In this document: piece after piece, positions 21,854-29,073 of the stretch
Numbering within the stretch: position 1 is the stretch's first letter
How the letters are laid out: every line of letters starts with the position of its first letter
Origin: Bradyrhizobium sp. CCBAU 51627
GTDB lineage: Bacteria > Pseudomonadota > Alphaproteobacteria > Rhizobiales > Xanthobacteraceae
Assembly (NCBI RefSeq): GCF_028128765.1
Contig: NZ_LBJG01000027.1
Coordinates: forward strand, 348,878-412,877
Reading direction: 5' to 3'
DNA length: 64,000 nt
The notes under the pieces: generated by a model
What the model was told of the DNA's origin: nothing
The model's database searches: none
What the model saw: only the letters and a program-made list of their open reading frames with translations
Translations under genes and position numbers: made by a program

Positions 21854-22102
21854 TTGCCGTCGTCAGTGATCCGCTTCCTTCGTTATGCCTCCGACACCCG
21901 CGAGTTGAAGGTCACTTTCGTCAGCGGCCGCCTGTACGTTTACGAGAATGTTCCGCCCGAGGTCGCTGCCGCGTTCAAGGATGCGCGCCCAAAAGGCACA
22001 TTCTTCAACCGCGAGATTCGCGACCGGCATACCTATCGTGACATCAGCACGAGTAAGCGGACTAGCTCCGGATGGGGCTCACACGCTCATCGACATCGAT
22101 GA
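21854..22102 (+). CDS. KTSC domain-containing protein
   Basis: An 82-residue protein if the TTG that gives MPSSVIRFLRYASDTREL is the start, matching the typical KTSC opening; a GTG three codons later is the alternative. The domain holds LKVTFVSGRLYVYENVPPEV and GTFFNREIRDRHTYRDI. KTSC domains are small and are found next to a lysyl-tRNA synthetase or as stand-alone proteins; their function is not known. The longer upstream frame (to 21710) lies inside the peptidase gene and is rejected. The 3' end overlaps the convergent EF-hand gene by 24 bases. Confidence 0.75.
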   Translation: MPSSVIRFLRYASDTRELKVTFVSGRLYVYENVPPEVAAAFKDARPKGTFFNREIRDRHTYRDISTSKRTSSGWGSHAHRHR

Positions 22103-22876
22103 AGCGGCCGATCCCGCCGCGGTCTGAGCCTGGCGCTGCATCATCTGGCCGAACCAGTCATAGGGCGAATTGCCGGCGCCTGAGGCACTTGGGGAGCTCG
22201 AGGCGCCCGGCACCGTCGTCGACATCTTGAAGCCGTCGGCATAGGTGACCGTGGTGGTGGTTGAGCCGTCGGCGTTGGTCGTCGTCGTGGCTGTCGACCC
22301 GCCACCGGACTGCGACGAGGAATCCGAGCCGCCCCCGGTGACGTCGCCCGAGCCGCCCGCCCCTTGCGCATGATGGTGGCCGTGATGCCCCGGCTTCAGC
22401 GCCTTCGACATCTCGTCCAGGCTGACGCTGCCGTCGGAATTGCTGTCGAGCTTGGAGAACACGTCGTCTGCCTGCGCCAGGTTGGTGCCGCCGGCACCCA
22501 GCGCGTTCTCGAACTCGGACTTGGTGATCTTTCCGTCGCCGTCCGCATCGATTTGCGAGAACAGATCCTTCAGAGCAGCGTCGCGACCGGTCGGCGTCGA
22601 TGTCGTCGCGCTCGATGATGTGGAGCTGGTCGGATCCGTCGACTGGCTCTGCGCTGCAAACAACGCGTTCATCGTCTCTGGCGAGATCTGCGGATATTTT
22701 CCCGCATTGACCGAGGAGGTCGCGTTGCTCGACGTGCCGTTGTCGCTGTCGATCGCGAAGGGATTGGTCGATGCGCGACGCGCCGAACCTGTTTGTTGGG
22801 TCGAGGACGATTTCGAGCTCGTCAGCGATTGAATGACATCGAGCGCACTCGAGACGGCACCAAGCGCGAACAACAT
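22079..22876 (-). CDS. EF-hand domain protein, low-complexity
   Basis: A 265-residue protein starting at the ATG that follows GTAGGAGTTGT. Two EF-hand loops sit in the middle: DADGDGKITKSEF (about residues 108-120) and DSNSDGSVSLDEM (about 143-155); both have the usual acidic positions, so Ca2+ binding is likely. The flanks are Ser/Thr/Gly-rich, with a stretch of Thr repeats around TATTTTNADGSTTTTVTYAD, and the end is YDWFGQMMQRQAQTAAGSAA. The N terminus MLFALGAVSSALDVIQSL is hydrophobic but is not a clear signal peptide. Function unknown; proteins of this type are frequent in Bradyrhizobium-like genomes and may be exported. Confidence 0.8.
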   Translation of the reverse strand: MLFALGAVSSALDVIQSLTSSKSSSTQQTGSARRASTNPFAIDSDNGTSSNATSSVNAGKYPQISPETMNALFAAQSQSTDPTSSTSSSATTSTPTGRDAALKDLFSQIDADGDGKITKSEFENALGAGGTNLAQADDVFSKLDSNSDGSVSLDEMSKALKPGHHGHHHAQGAGGSGDVTGGGSDSSSQSGGGSTATTTTNADGSTTTTVTYADGFKMSTTVPGASSSPSASGAGNSPYDWFGQMMQRQAQTAAGSAASSMSMSV

Positions 22877-23128
22877 TGCACAACTCCTACCCATGCGGCA
22901 CGCCGCGGCCAATGTTCTGGGAGGAGTTCAGCAAGCGTCGTGCCAGCGCGAAAAGCTCAATGAAATCGGGCTCGACCGCGTCGTGCGGGCTGCGGGAACA
23001 TCGGCAATTCATGCCGCCGACGGCAGAATTTTCCGCCCACAGGAAGCTCACCCTCCCTGCATTGCCCGGCTGGGAGGCCCATGTTAGGCGAAGCCATCAG
23101 TCCCTCGGCCGTCACGGGAAACCGCGCC

Positions 23129-23830
23129 ATGACCCAAGCCTTCGTCCCCCGCCCCCTGGCCATCGCGCCATCGATCCTGGCCTCGGACTTCTCCAGGCTC
23201 GGCGAGGAGGTTCGTGCGGTGGATGCGGCCGGCGCCGACTGGATCCATCTCGACGTCATGGATGGGCACTTCGTCCCCAACATCTCCTACGGGCCCGACG
23301 TCATCAAGGCGATGCGCCCGCACACCAAGAAGGTGTTCGACGCCCATCTGATGATCTCGCCCTGCGACCCCTATCTCGAAGCCTTTGCCAAGGCCGGCTG
23401 CGACCACATCACCGTGCACGCCGAGGCGGGTCCCCATCTGCACCGCTCGCTGCAAGCGATCCGCGCGCTCGGCAAGAAGGCCGGCGTTTCGCTCAATCCG
23501 GGAACGCCGATCGGCGTCCTCGAATACGTGCTCGACCTGGTCGACCTCGTGCTGGTGATGTCGGTCAATCCCGGCTTCGGCGGCCAGGCCTTCATTCCTT
23601 CCGCGATCGGCAAGATCCGCGATATCCGCGCGATGACGGCCGGACGGCCGATCGACATTGAGGTCGATGGCGGCGTCGGCCCCGACGTCGCGGGCGCGCT
23701 CGCAGCTGCCGGCGCCAACGCCTTCGTCGCCGGCACATCCGTGTTCAGGGGCGGCACGCTCGACGCTTACAAGAACAATATTGCAGCGATCCGCAACGCG
23801 GCCCTCGGCGCACGCGGCGAAGCGATCTGA
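23129..23830 (+). CDS. rpe: Ribulose-phosphate 3-epimerase
   Basis: A 233-residue TIM-barrel enzyme. The start MTQAFVPRPLAIAPSILASD fits the family; the longer frame upstream is not typical. Metal and catalytic residues are seen in HLDVMDGHFVPNISYG (the signature, Asp and His), DAHLMISPCDPYL, VMSVNPGFGGQAFIP, and the phosphate-binding EVDGGVGPDVAG and AGTSVFRG. It interconverts ribulose 5-phosphate and xylulose 5-phosphate in the pentose phosphate pathway or the Calvin cycle. No cbb genes are nearby, so this is more likely the housekeeping copy. Confidence 0.93.
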   Translation: MTQAFVPRPLAIAPSILASDFSRLGEEVRAVDAAGADWIHLDVMDGHFVPNISYGPDVIKAMRPHTKKVFDAHLMISPCDPYLEAFAKAGCDHITVHAEAGPHLHRSLQAIRALGKKAGVSLNPGTPIGVLEYVLDLVDLVLVMSVNPGFGGQAFIPSAIGKIRDIRAMTAGRPIDIEVDGGVGPDVAGALAAAGANAFVAGTSVFRGGTLDAYKNNIAAIRNAALGARGEAI

Positions 23831-23861
23831 GCTGCACCGGGCCGCGCAAGCGCCGAAAACC

Positions 23862-23881
23862 GCGGCTTCTACGGAAGCCGC
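23862..23881. terminator. Hairpin downstream of rpe, possible terminator
   Basis: GCGGCTTC-tacg-GAAGCCGC is a perfect 8-bp stem 32 bases after the rpe stop. There is no clear T run, only AATGCTTAAAATT, so it may be a weak or Rho-assisted terminator. Confidence 0.45.
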
Positions 23882-23988
23882 AGCGCGCAATGCTTAAAAT
23901 TGGAATCACGATCCGTACTCATCCGGGCTTCACTGATTCGCGCAAATCACCGCTACTAGCTCCTGCCTGCTTTTGACGGGAGCACATC

Positions 23989-24123
23989 ATGACGACGACC
24001 CTGGTTTGGACTGGCGTAGCGTTGTGGATCGGTTTCAGTGCGTTTGTCGTGTTTGGCCCATCGGCGGGACCGGAAAGAATCCCGGCGCGCTCCGCCCGTC
24101 CCGTCCGCCACGACCGGGGGTGA
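23989..24123 (+). CDS. Very small membrane protein, 44 residues
   Basis: The ATG follows a good GACGGGAG at the right distance. The product is MTTTLVWTGVALWIGFSAFV followed by VFGPSAGPERIPARS and a basic tail ending HDRG. One hydrophobic span (residues about 5-23) with a positively charged C terminus suggests a small inner-membrane protein. The stop lies 4 bases before the next start, so the two genes are likely co-transcribed. Function unknown; the call rests on the ribosome binding site and hydrophobic pattern. Confidence 0.5.
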   Translation: MTTTLVWTGVALWIGFSAFVVFGPSAGPERIPARSARPVRHDRG

Positions 24124-24127
24124 CGCC

Positions 24128-24523
24128 ATGCAGATCGCCCCGGTCGAGCGCCTGCCGAAGCGCCGCTGCCGCGTCCCGCGTCGCCCGCATCCGAACCTCG
24201 ATTATTTCTTCGGCCGCCCCGAGCGCTCCGATTGCGCGTTCGACACCGATGCCGTCCCCGACAACTCAGACCTCGATCATTCGTTCGCATCGCAACGTCG
24301 ACACCGAGACTCCTTTTTCCGGATTGAAGCCATGAAACCGCACTGCCCAAACTGCCTCAGGGAAATGGCCAAGGCAGCCGCGTCGCGTAACCTCTTCGCC
24401 TGCGAACCCTGCCGCGAGATCATCCAGTATTTCGGCGGCCATGCCGACCACGGCGAGCCAGATCCTCAGTTCGCTTGGCCGATCCGCCGCAAGCGCGCGA
24501 TCCACACCGCTCACGCGGCGTGA
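24128..24523 (+). CDS. Small protein with a CxxC-CxxC zinc-ribbon-like C-terminal half
   Basis: A 131-residue protein if the ATG after GGGGTGA is used; an internal ATG at 24332 would give only the last 63 residues, which carry the recognisable part. That part has HCPNCLREMAKAAASRNLFA followed by CEPCREIIQYFGGH: two CxxC pairs 17 residues apart plus His, a probable zinc ribbon. The N-terminal half is Arg/Pro-rich. I do not recognise a family. It follows the 44-residue membrane protein gene closely and converges on the kinase gene with 6 bases between stops. Confidence 0.6.
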   Translation: MQIAPVERLPKRRCRVPRRPHPNLDYFFGRPERSDCAFDTDAVPDNSDLDHSFASQRRHRDSFFRIEAMKPHCPNCLREMAKAAASRNLFACEPCREIIQYFGGHADHGEPDPQFAWPIRRKRAIHTAHAA

Positions 24524-24529
24524 TCCTTC

Positions 24530-25963
24530 CTAGCCCCACACCACGCCGGCGCCCGGTTTCGCCGCAGCCATCCGCGGCGGCCGCACCACGGTGACGGTGC
24601 AGGTCGCCTCCGCGGCGACCTTGGCCGAGACGCTGCCGAGCAGAGTGCGCCTGAACGAACTCTGCCGCGCGCCGACGATGAGATGGTCGACCTGGTTGGC
24701 CTCGGCGAATTCCAGCAACGCCGCGGCAGGATCGACCGCCTCCAGCACATGAACCGACAGCCGGCTCTCGTCCAGCCTCAGGGGCGTCGCCCAGTGCCGG
24801 AGCGCGACCAGCCGGTCAATATGCTTGTTGGAGCCCTGCTCGTCCAACGTCTTGTCGATGGCAATGCGGTTGAGCTTGAGCACATTGACGCAAGCGAGCC
24901 GTGCCGACGGCAGCGTCGCCAGGATACGCTCGGTCGTCACGCGCAGCGCCTCATTTAGCTCCGCAGTACCCTCCACCGTGTCGAGCGCGACCGCAAGGAT
25001 CGGGCTCGAGGCGATCTGCTCCGCAACATCCGGCTTCGCCCGCGGCTGCTTCACATCCTGATTGAAGCGGCGGCGCCACGCGACGGAGAGGGGATCGCGC
25101 TTCAGCCGCTCCGAGCGCGCGGTCAACTTGACCTGGTTCGGGTGGGCAAGATCGAAGGCGAGCTGGGTCGCGGTCGGATAGCGCCAGACCGGCTCGATCT
25201 CCAGGCAGCGCAGCACCACTTCCTGGAGCCAGGGCGGATAGTCGGCGCGCAAGCTTCGCGGCGGATGCGGATCGCGCCAAAGCCTTCGACGCATCGCGCG
25301 CAGCGTCTCGCCCTCCCCGAACGGCCGTTCGCCGGTCGTGAAGAAATACAGCAGCACGCCGAGCGAAAAAAGATCGCTGCGCGGATCGTCGCGCACCCCC
25401 AGAAGCCGCTCCGGCGCCATATAAGGCGCGGTGCCGTAAGGCAGGCGAAATTCTTCCTGCAACAGATCAGGCAGATGGTCGTGATGCGACAGGCCATAGT
25501 CGATCAGCACGGCATCGCCGCTCTCACGGAACATGACGCTGCTCGGCTTGATGTCGTGGTGGATCACGTTCTGGCGGTGCAGATCGGCAAGCGCGGCCGC
25601 GATTTTCGCAACCAGCAGCCGCGCCTCCTCGTAAGGCAGCGGCAGGTCCGGCAACCGCTTGTAGAGCGTGGTGCCAGGAATCCGCTCGATCACGGCATAG
25701 GCCTGGCGCGCGAAATCGCCGGTGCCGTAGCAGTGCGGCACGTGAGGGCCCGCGAGCCGCGGCAGGATCATCATCTCCATCTCAAACGAGACGATCGCCG
25801 CGGGGTCCTCGCCTTCCGAGGCGCGCGGGACCTTCATCAGCAGCGGCATCTCGATGCCGGGGTGGGTGACGGTCCACAGCGTCGCCATGCCGCCGGCATG
25901 GACGCATTCGCCGATCGTGTAGCCGTCGATGACAGCGCCCGACTTGATCAGGGATTTGGGCAT
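24530..25963 (-). CDS. Ser/Thr protein kinase fused to a universal stress protein domain
   Basis: A 477-residue fusion. The kinase domain (about 15-290) has a Gly-rich start VHAGGMATLW, Lys 44 in LLMKVP, the catalytic loop VIHHDIKPSSVMF (HHD in place of HRD), DYG in place of DFG in LIDYGLSHHD, and GTAPYMAPE. The C-terminal part (about 320-477) is a UspA domain, with VDHLIVGARQSSFRRTLLGS as its nucleotide-binding motif, in which the second Gly is changed to Gln. The first base after its stop-side neighbour is immediate: the metallophosphoesterase gene ends right where this one begins, so the two are almost surely co-expressed. A kinase-USP/phosphoesterase pair suggests stress signalling by reversible phosphorylation, but targets are unknown. 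Confidence 0.88.
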   Translation of the reverse strand: MPKSLIKSGAVIDGYTIGECVHAGGMATLWTVTHPGIEMPLLMKVPRASEGEDPAAIVSFEMEMMILPRLAGPHVPHCYGTGDFARQAYAVIERIPGTTLYKRLPDLPLPYEEARLLVAKIAAALADLHRQNVIHHDIKPSSVMFRESGDAVLIDYGLSHHDHLPDLLQEEFRLPYGTAPYMAPERLLGVRDDPRSDLFSLGVLLYFFTTGERPFGEGETLRAMRRRLWRDPHPPRSLRADYPPWLQEVVLRCLEIEPVWRYPTATQLAFDLAHPNQVKLTARSERLKRDPLSVAWRRRFNQDVKQPRAKPDVAEQIASSPILAVALDTVEGTAELNEALRVTTERILATLPSARLACVNVLKLNRIAIDKTLDEQGSNKHIDRLVALRHWATPLRLDESRLSVHVLEAVDPAAALLEFAEANQVDHLIVGARQSSFRRTLLGSVSAKVAAEATCTVTVVRPPRMAAAKPGAGVVWG

Positions 25964-26704
25964 CTAGCGCCCCTGCGAGAGCCGGTCGGCGAGCCAGAGC
26001 GGCAGGCCGTTCTCGCGGATCTTGTTCGCCGCGCTCGCGATGTCATAGGGCACGCGGCAATAGGTGATCTGACACGAGAGCGTATCGAACAGCACGAAGG
26101 ATGCGGAGGGATCGCCATCGCGGGGCTGGCCGACCGAACCGAGCACGGCGAGCCATTGCCGCCCGCGCAGGAGCTGCACCGGCACGTCGGTCTTGGGCAC
26201 GAAGCTCGTCATCTTCGCCGTCACCGACATCGAATAGAGCGCGGGCCGGTGAATATGGCCGCAGAAGGTGACATGGGATGGCGTCGCGATCAGGCTCTTG
26301 GCGGCATCCGTGGTCGAGCGGACGTAGTGCCAGCGCTTGGGGTTCGAGGCTTCCGCATGCACGAACAGGCGATCGCCGTCCTCCACCAGCATCGGCAGCT
26401 CGGCCAGGAACCGCCGCTGCGCCGCGTCGAGCCGCCTGCGCGTCCACTCGATCGCGATCTGCGCTTCGTTATTCATGTTCTCGGCGGTCGTGTTGACGGC
26501 TTCGTCATGGTTGCCGCGCACGGCGATGGCGCCATGAGCGACCAGATCCATGGCGGTATCCACGACCCATTCCGGATCGGCGCCATAGCCGACGAAATCG
26601 CCGAGCAGGATGAACCGCTCCGCAGCCCTGGCGCGGGCAACCCTCAGGCACGCCTCGAACGCCTGCCGGTTGCCGTGGATATCCGAGAAGACAGCGAGAA
26701 GCAC
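25964..26704 (-). CDS. Calcineurin-like metallophosphoesterase
   Basis: A 246-residue phosphoesterase with all five motif blocks: FSDIHGN (residues 7-13), LLGDFVGYGADPEWV, AVRGNHDEAV, VHAE and FCGHIHRPALY. These coordinate a dinuclear metal centre. The family includes protein phosphatases and nucleotide phosphodiesterases of the YfcE/ApaH type. Its stop abuts the start of the kinase-USP gene with no spacer, so a protein phosphatase role opposing the kinase is a reasonable inference. It lies 117 bases after the three-gene TolQ-like unit on the same strand. Confidence 0.9.
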   Translation of the reverse strand: MLLAVFSDIHGNRQAFEACLRVARARAAERFILLGDFVGYGADPEWVVDTAMDLVAHGAIAVRGNHDEAVNTTAENMNNEAQIAIEWTRRRLDAAQRRFLAELPMLVEDGDRLFVHAEASNPKRWHYVRSTTDAAKSLIATPSHVTFCGHIHRPALYSMSVTAKMTSFVPKTDVPVQLLRGRQWLAVLGSVGQPRDGDPSASFVLFDTLSCQITYCRVPYDIASAANKIRENGLPLWLADRLSQGR

Positions 26705-26821
26705 GCACCCTCCACCCTCAAATTCTTATTGGAAGCCGATAAAGCCAATTTGAGGGAGGTCAACAAGATGCGTCAGCGCGGGGCAGTTGACCAGCGCCGC
26801 ATTGGCACGATGGTGAAGGGC

Positions 26822-27427
26822 CTATTGCTCGTCCTTGGGCGGCATCCGGGGCGGCGGCAGCGGCGTGAAGACGGCACCTTGGGCGCCGGCCGGCGGGGCA
26901 TTGAACTCCCCGGTCGAGGAATCGCCGCCGCTGGTCTCAACGATGGCCTTGGGCGTCACATATTCCCGGACCATGTCGATCAGGCTGCCCTCGCCGCCGC
27001 CAAAGTCGGCGGCGCGCCCGCCTTGCGGATGGCCGGCCGCGATCTCGTTCTCCGCCGCGTGGGTCTTGTCGGCCAAGGTGTCGTTGTAGGGGACGCGGAA
27101 GGCGCGCGGAATGCCGCTCGGACGGTGGTCCTCGTCGAGTTCCTCGACCCAGAGATAGATCGAGCCGGGATCGCCCTCCAGCGAATGCGGCTCGACGATC
27201 CGCGCCTTGAGCAGCTTGAAGTTAGCCGGCAGCCCGTCCGTACTGGCCCAGCCGAGCAGCCCGCGCATTTCCGTGAAGCTGACGACGTAGAACGCGCTGG
27301 TGACCACCACCGCGACCGCCTTCAGCGACCAGTGCAGCCGCGCATAAACCAGCACGACCAGGAGCAGCGCACCGATCACGGCATAGGCGACCGACAGCGT
27401 GAAGATGACCGTCTGCAAATTAATCAC
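26822..27427 (-). CDS. Membrane protein of unknown function, third gene of the TolQ-like unit
   Basis: A 201-residue protein with two N-terminal spans, VIFTLSVAYAVIGALLLVVL (about 7-26) and LKAVAVVVTSAFYVVSF (about 35-51). The rest is soluble: NFKLLKARIVEPHSLEG, then GSIYLWVEELDEDHRPSGIP and RAFRVPYNDTLADKTHAAEN, and a Pro/Gly-rich tail ending PPPRMPPKDEQ. I do not recognise a named family. The first bases overlap the stop of the preceding gene by 8 bases, so it is a fixed partner of the TolQ-like and single-span proteins. Confidence 0.75.
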   Translation of the reverse strand: MINLQTVIFTLSVAYAVIGALLLVVLVYARLHWSLKAVAVVVTSAFYVVSFTEMRGLLGWASTDGLPANFKLLKARIVEPHSLEGDPGSIYLWVEELDEDHRPSGIPRAFRVPYNDTLADKTHAAENEIAAGHPQGGRAADFGGGEGSLIDMVREYVTPKAIVETSGGDSSTGEFNAPPAGAQGAVFTPLPPPRMPPKDEQ

Positions 27428-28106
27428 GGCGGATCCTCACGGCGTTCTTGCTCGCACCGGTGCTCGGGTCGAGATCAGCCCCGTTGCGCCAGGTGCTGCG
27501 GAAGGTCTCCATCAGCGATTTTGGCCTTTGGTTCACATCGATGACTTTGCCCTCGGCATCGAGCCGGAACCGCACCGCAGTCTTCTCGTCGCCGGTATGG
27601 TCGAGCGTGAACTTGTTGTCGAAGACCACCTGCGCGGTCGGGTTGAGCTTCTGTACCTTCACATTGGCGGTGACCGGCTCGCCGGTGGTGGCGACGAAAT
27701 GCGAGACGTTGACGGTGTATTCGCCGGGGACGATGCCGCGTAGCGTCACGATCTCCTCGCGAATGGGCGAGGCGATCTTCTTGCCGCCCACCATGATGAA
27801 GTCGTTGGCCCCGCCCCTGTCGTCGCGATCGAGCGTGAGGAAGCCGGCCTCGCGGTGGCGGTACCAGGCGATGTTGCCGGCGGGATCCTGCACGAACAAG
27901 TCAAGATCGTCAGGATGATTGTCCGGCCAGTCCAGCGTGATCATGAACTCGGCCTTGGAGTCGATCTTGCCGTCCTTGGCGTCGGGCGAGACCGCGAGCA
28001 GCGCGAGGAAGAACAGGAATGCGACCACCTGGAGCGCCTTGAACAGCATCACACCCAGCGGATCGAACGACTCCTCCCGCGGATAAAGACCGAAATCGTC
28101 CATCAT
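27420..28106 (-). CDS. Single-span protein with a beta-rich periplasmic domain, ExbD/TolR-like in layout
   Basis: A 228-residue protein. The start is the ATG of an ATGATG pair that overlaps the TolQ-like stop by 4 bases; the much longer open frame upstream is a shadow of that gene. There is one span, LGVMLFKALQVVAFLFFLAL (about 17-36), with Asp 15 just before it, as the key Asp lies in ExbD/TolR. The periplasmic part has LDWPDNHPDDLDLFVQDPAG followed by NIAWYRHREAG, an arrangement seen in DUF2135-like or pre-peptidase beta-sandwich domains, and VPGEYTVNVSHF. Nothing in it looks catalytic. By layout it could be the energised partner of the channel protein. Confidence 0.75.
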   Translation of the reverse strand: MMDDFGLYPREESFDPLGVMLFKALQVVAFLFFLALLAVSPDAKDGKIDSKAEFMITLDWPDNHPDDLDLFVQDPAGNIAWYRHREAGFLTLDRDDRGGANDFIMVGGKKIASPIREEIVTLRGIVPGEYTVNVSHFVATTGEPVTANVKVQKLNPTAQVVFDNKFTLDHTGDEKTAVRFRLDAEGKVIDVNQRPKSLMETFRSTWRNGADLDPSTGASKNAVRIRRD

Positions 28107-28888
28107 GGCGGCGTTCCAGCGCCTTTGATTTGAGCGCCTCGGCGCTCCAGCACCGGCGTCACGTAGGTCTCGGTCAGCACCACGGCATCGGAGAACACCC
28201 GCTGGGTCGCGGCATCGAGCATGTAATACTGGATGCGGACCAGGATGGAACCGACGAGACCCGCCAGTGTCGTGTACATCGCGACGGCCATGCCGTCGCT
28301 CATCAGCCCCATCGAGGAGCGCATCGCGACCTTGTCGGCGGCGTCCAGCCCCGCAATCGGCGCCAGCATGATGATGAATCCGATGATGGTGCCGAGCAGG
28401 CCGAGCTTCATCAGCGTGTCGGAGACGAAGCCGCCGAAGCCGTTGGAGCCGCGCAGGCGATCGGCAAGCGTCCGCAGCAGCAGCGTCTGGTCGACCGGGC
28501 GATAATCCTGCGCCGCGGCCTTGGTGACGAGGCTCTCGATATGGTCCCGCACCAGCCCGCGCGGCAGGGCCCACGCGCGCGCGTCGAGCGCCTTGCTGCC
28601 ATCGGGCGCAGCGAGCACCCCGCGACAGCGTCGCGCCGCCGCACCCTCACGCGCAATCGCGCGCGTCCGCAGAAAGCAGTGCCCGCAGGTGACGAGATAA
28701 AGCACCGCGATCACGCTCGAAATGTAGGTCCGGTCCGAGGACAGCATCAAATGGATCAGGCCGAACCGCCACAACAGCACGACGGCAAAGATCGACAGCC
28801 CCGTGAAGATCATCCAGAACAGCAGTGCGCTGCGTTCGGATGAGTCGGTCGCGCTGTCCGCGATCGGGCCAATCGTCATCGAACTCAT
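28103..28888 (-). CDS. MotA/TolQ/ExbB family proton channel protein
   Basis: A 261-residue protein. Two spans lie at the N terminus (LLFWMIFTGLSIFAVVLLW and ISSVIAVLYLVTCGHCFL) and two in the conserved core: DTLMKLGLLGTIIGFIIMLA (about 158-177) and AVAMYTTLAGLVGSILVRIQ (about 200-219). The LGLLGTIxGFxxM and ATTLAGLVGS motifs are diagnostic of the MotA/TolQ/ExbB fold, which uses the proton gradient to move a partner. The partner gene follows with a 4-base overlap. The usual TonB or Tol-Pal genes are absent, so this is not the standard TolQR or ExbBD pair. Confidence 0.88.
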   Translation of the reverse strand: MSSMTIGPIADSATDSSERSALLFWMIFTGLSIFAVVLLWRFGLIHLMLSSDRTYISSVIAVLYLVTCGHCFLRTRAIAREGAAARRCRGVLAAPDGSKALDARAWALPRGLVRDHIESLVTKAAAQDYRPVDQTLLLRTLADRLRGSNGFGGFVSDTLMKLGLLGTIIGFIIMLAPIAGLDAADKVAMRSSMGLMSDGMAVAMYTTLAGLVGSILVRIQYYMLDAATQRVFSDAVVLTETYVTPVLERRGAQIKGAGTPP

Positions 28889-29073
28889 GCTGCGCTGCTC
28901 CTGACCTCGAACGATTCCATCCCGATTAGATCAAAGCCGCCGCGCCGGGTCCAAAGACCCATGCCCAATCCGGCTTGGGAAATTTGCCCGAGCGACGATC
29001 CGGCCCAAACCCGGCAATTGGCAAGGCGCGGCGGCATTGTTAGGCTGAGCTCACCAAACTTTGGGGTGATCGC

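Noticed and set aside
25142..27544. Plus-strand open frame of 800 codons
   Set aside because: It lies opposite four recognisable minus-strand proteins (kinase-USP, phosphoesterase and two membrane proteins); no domain in it.
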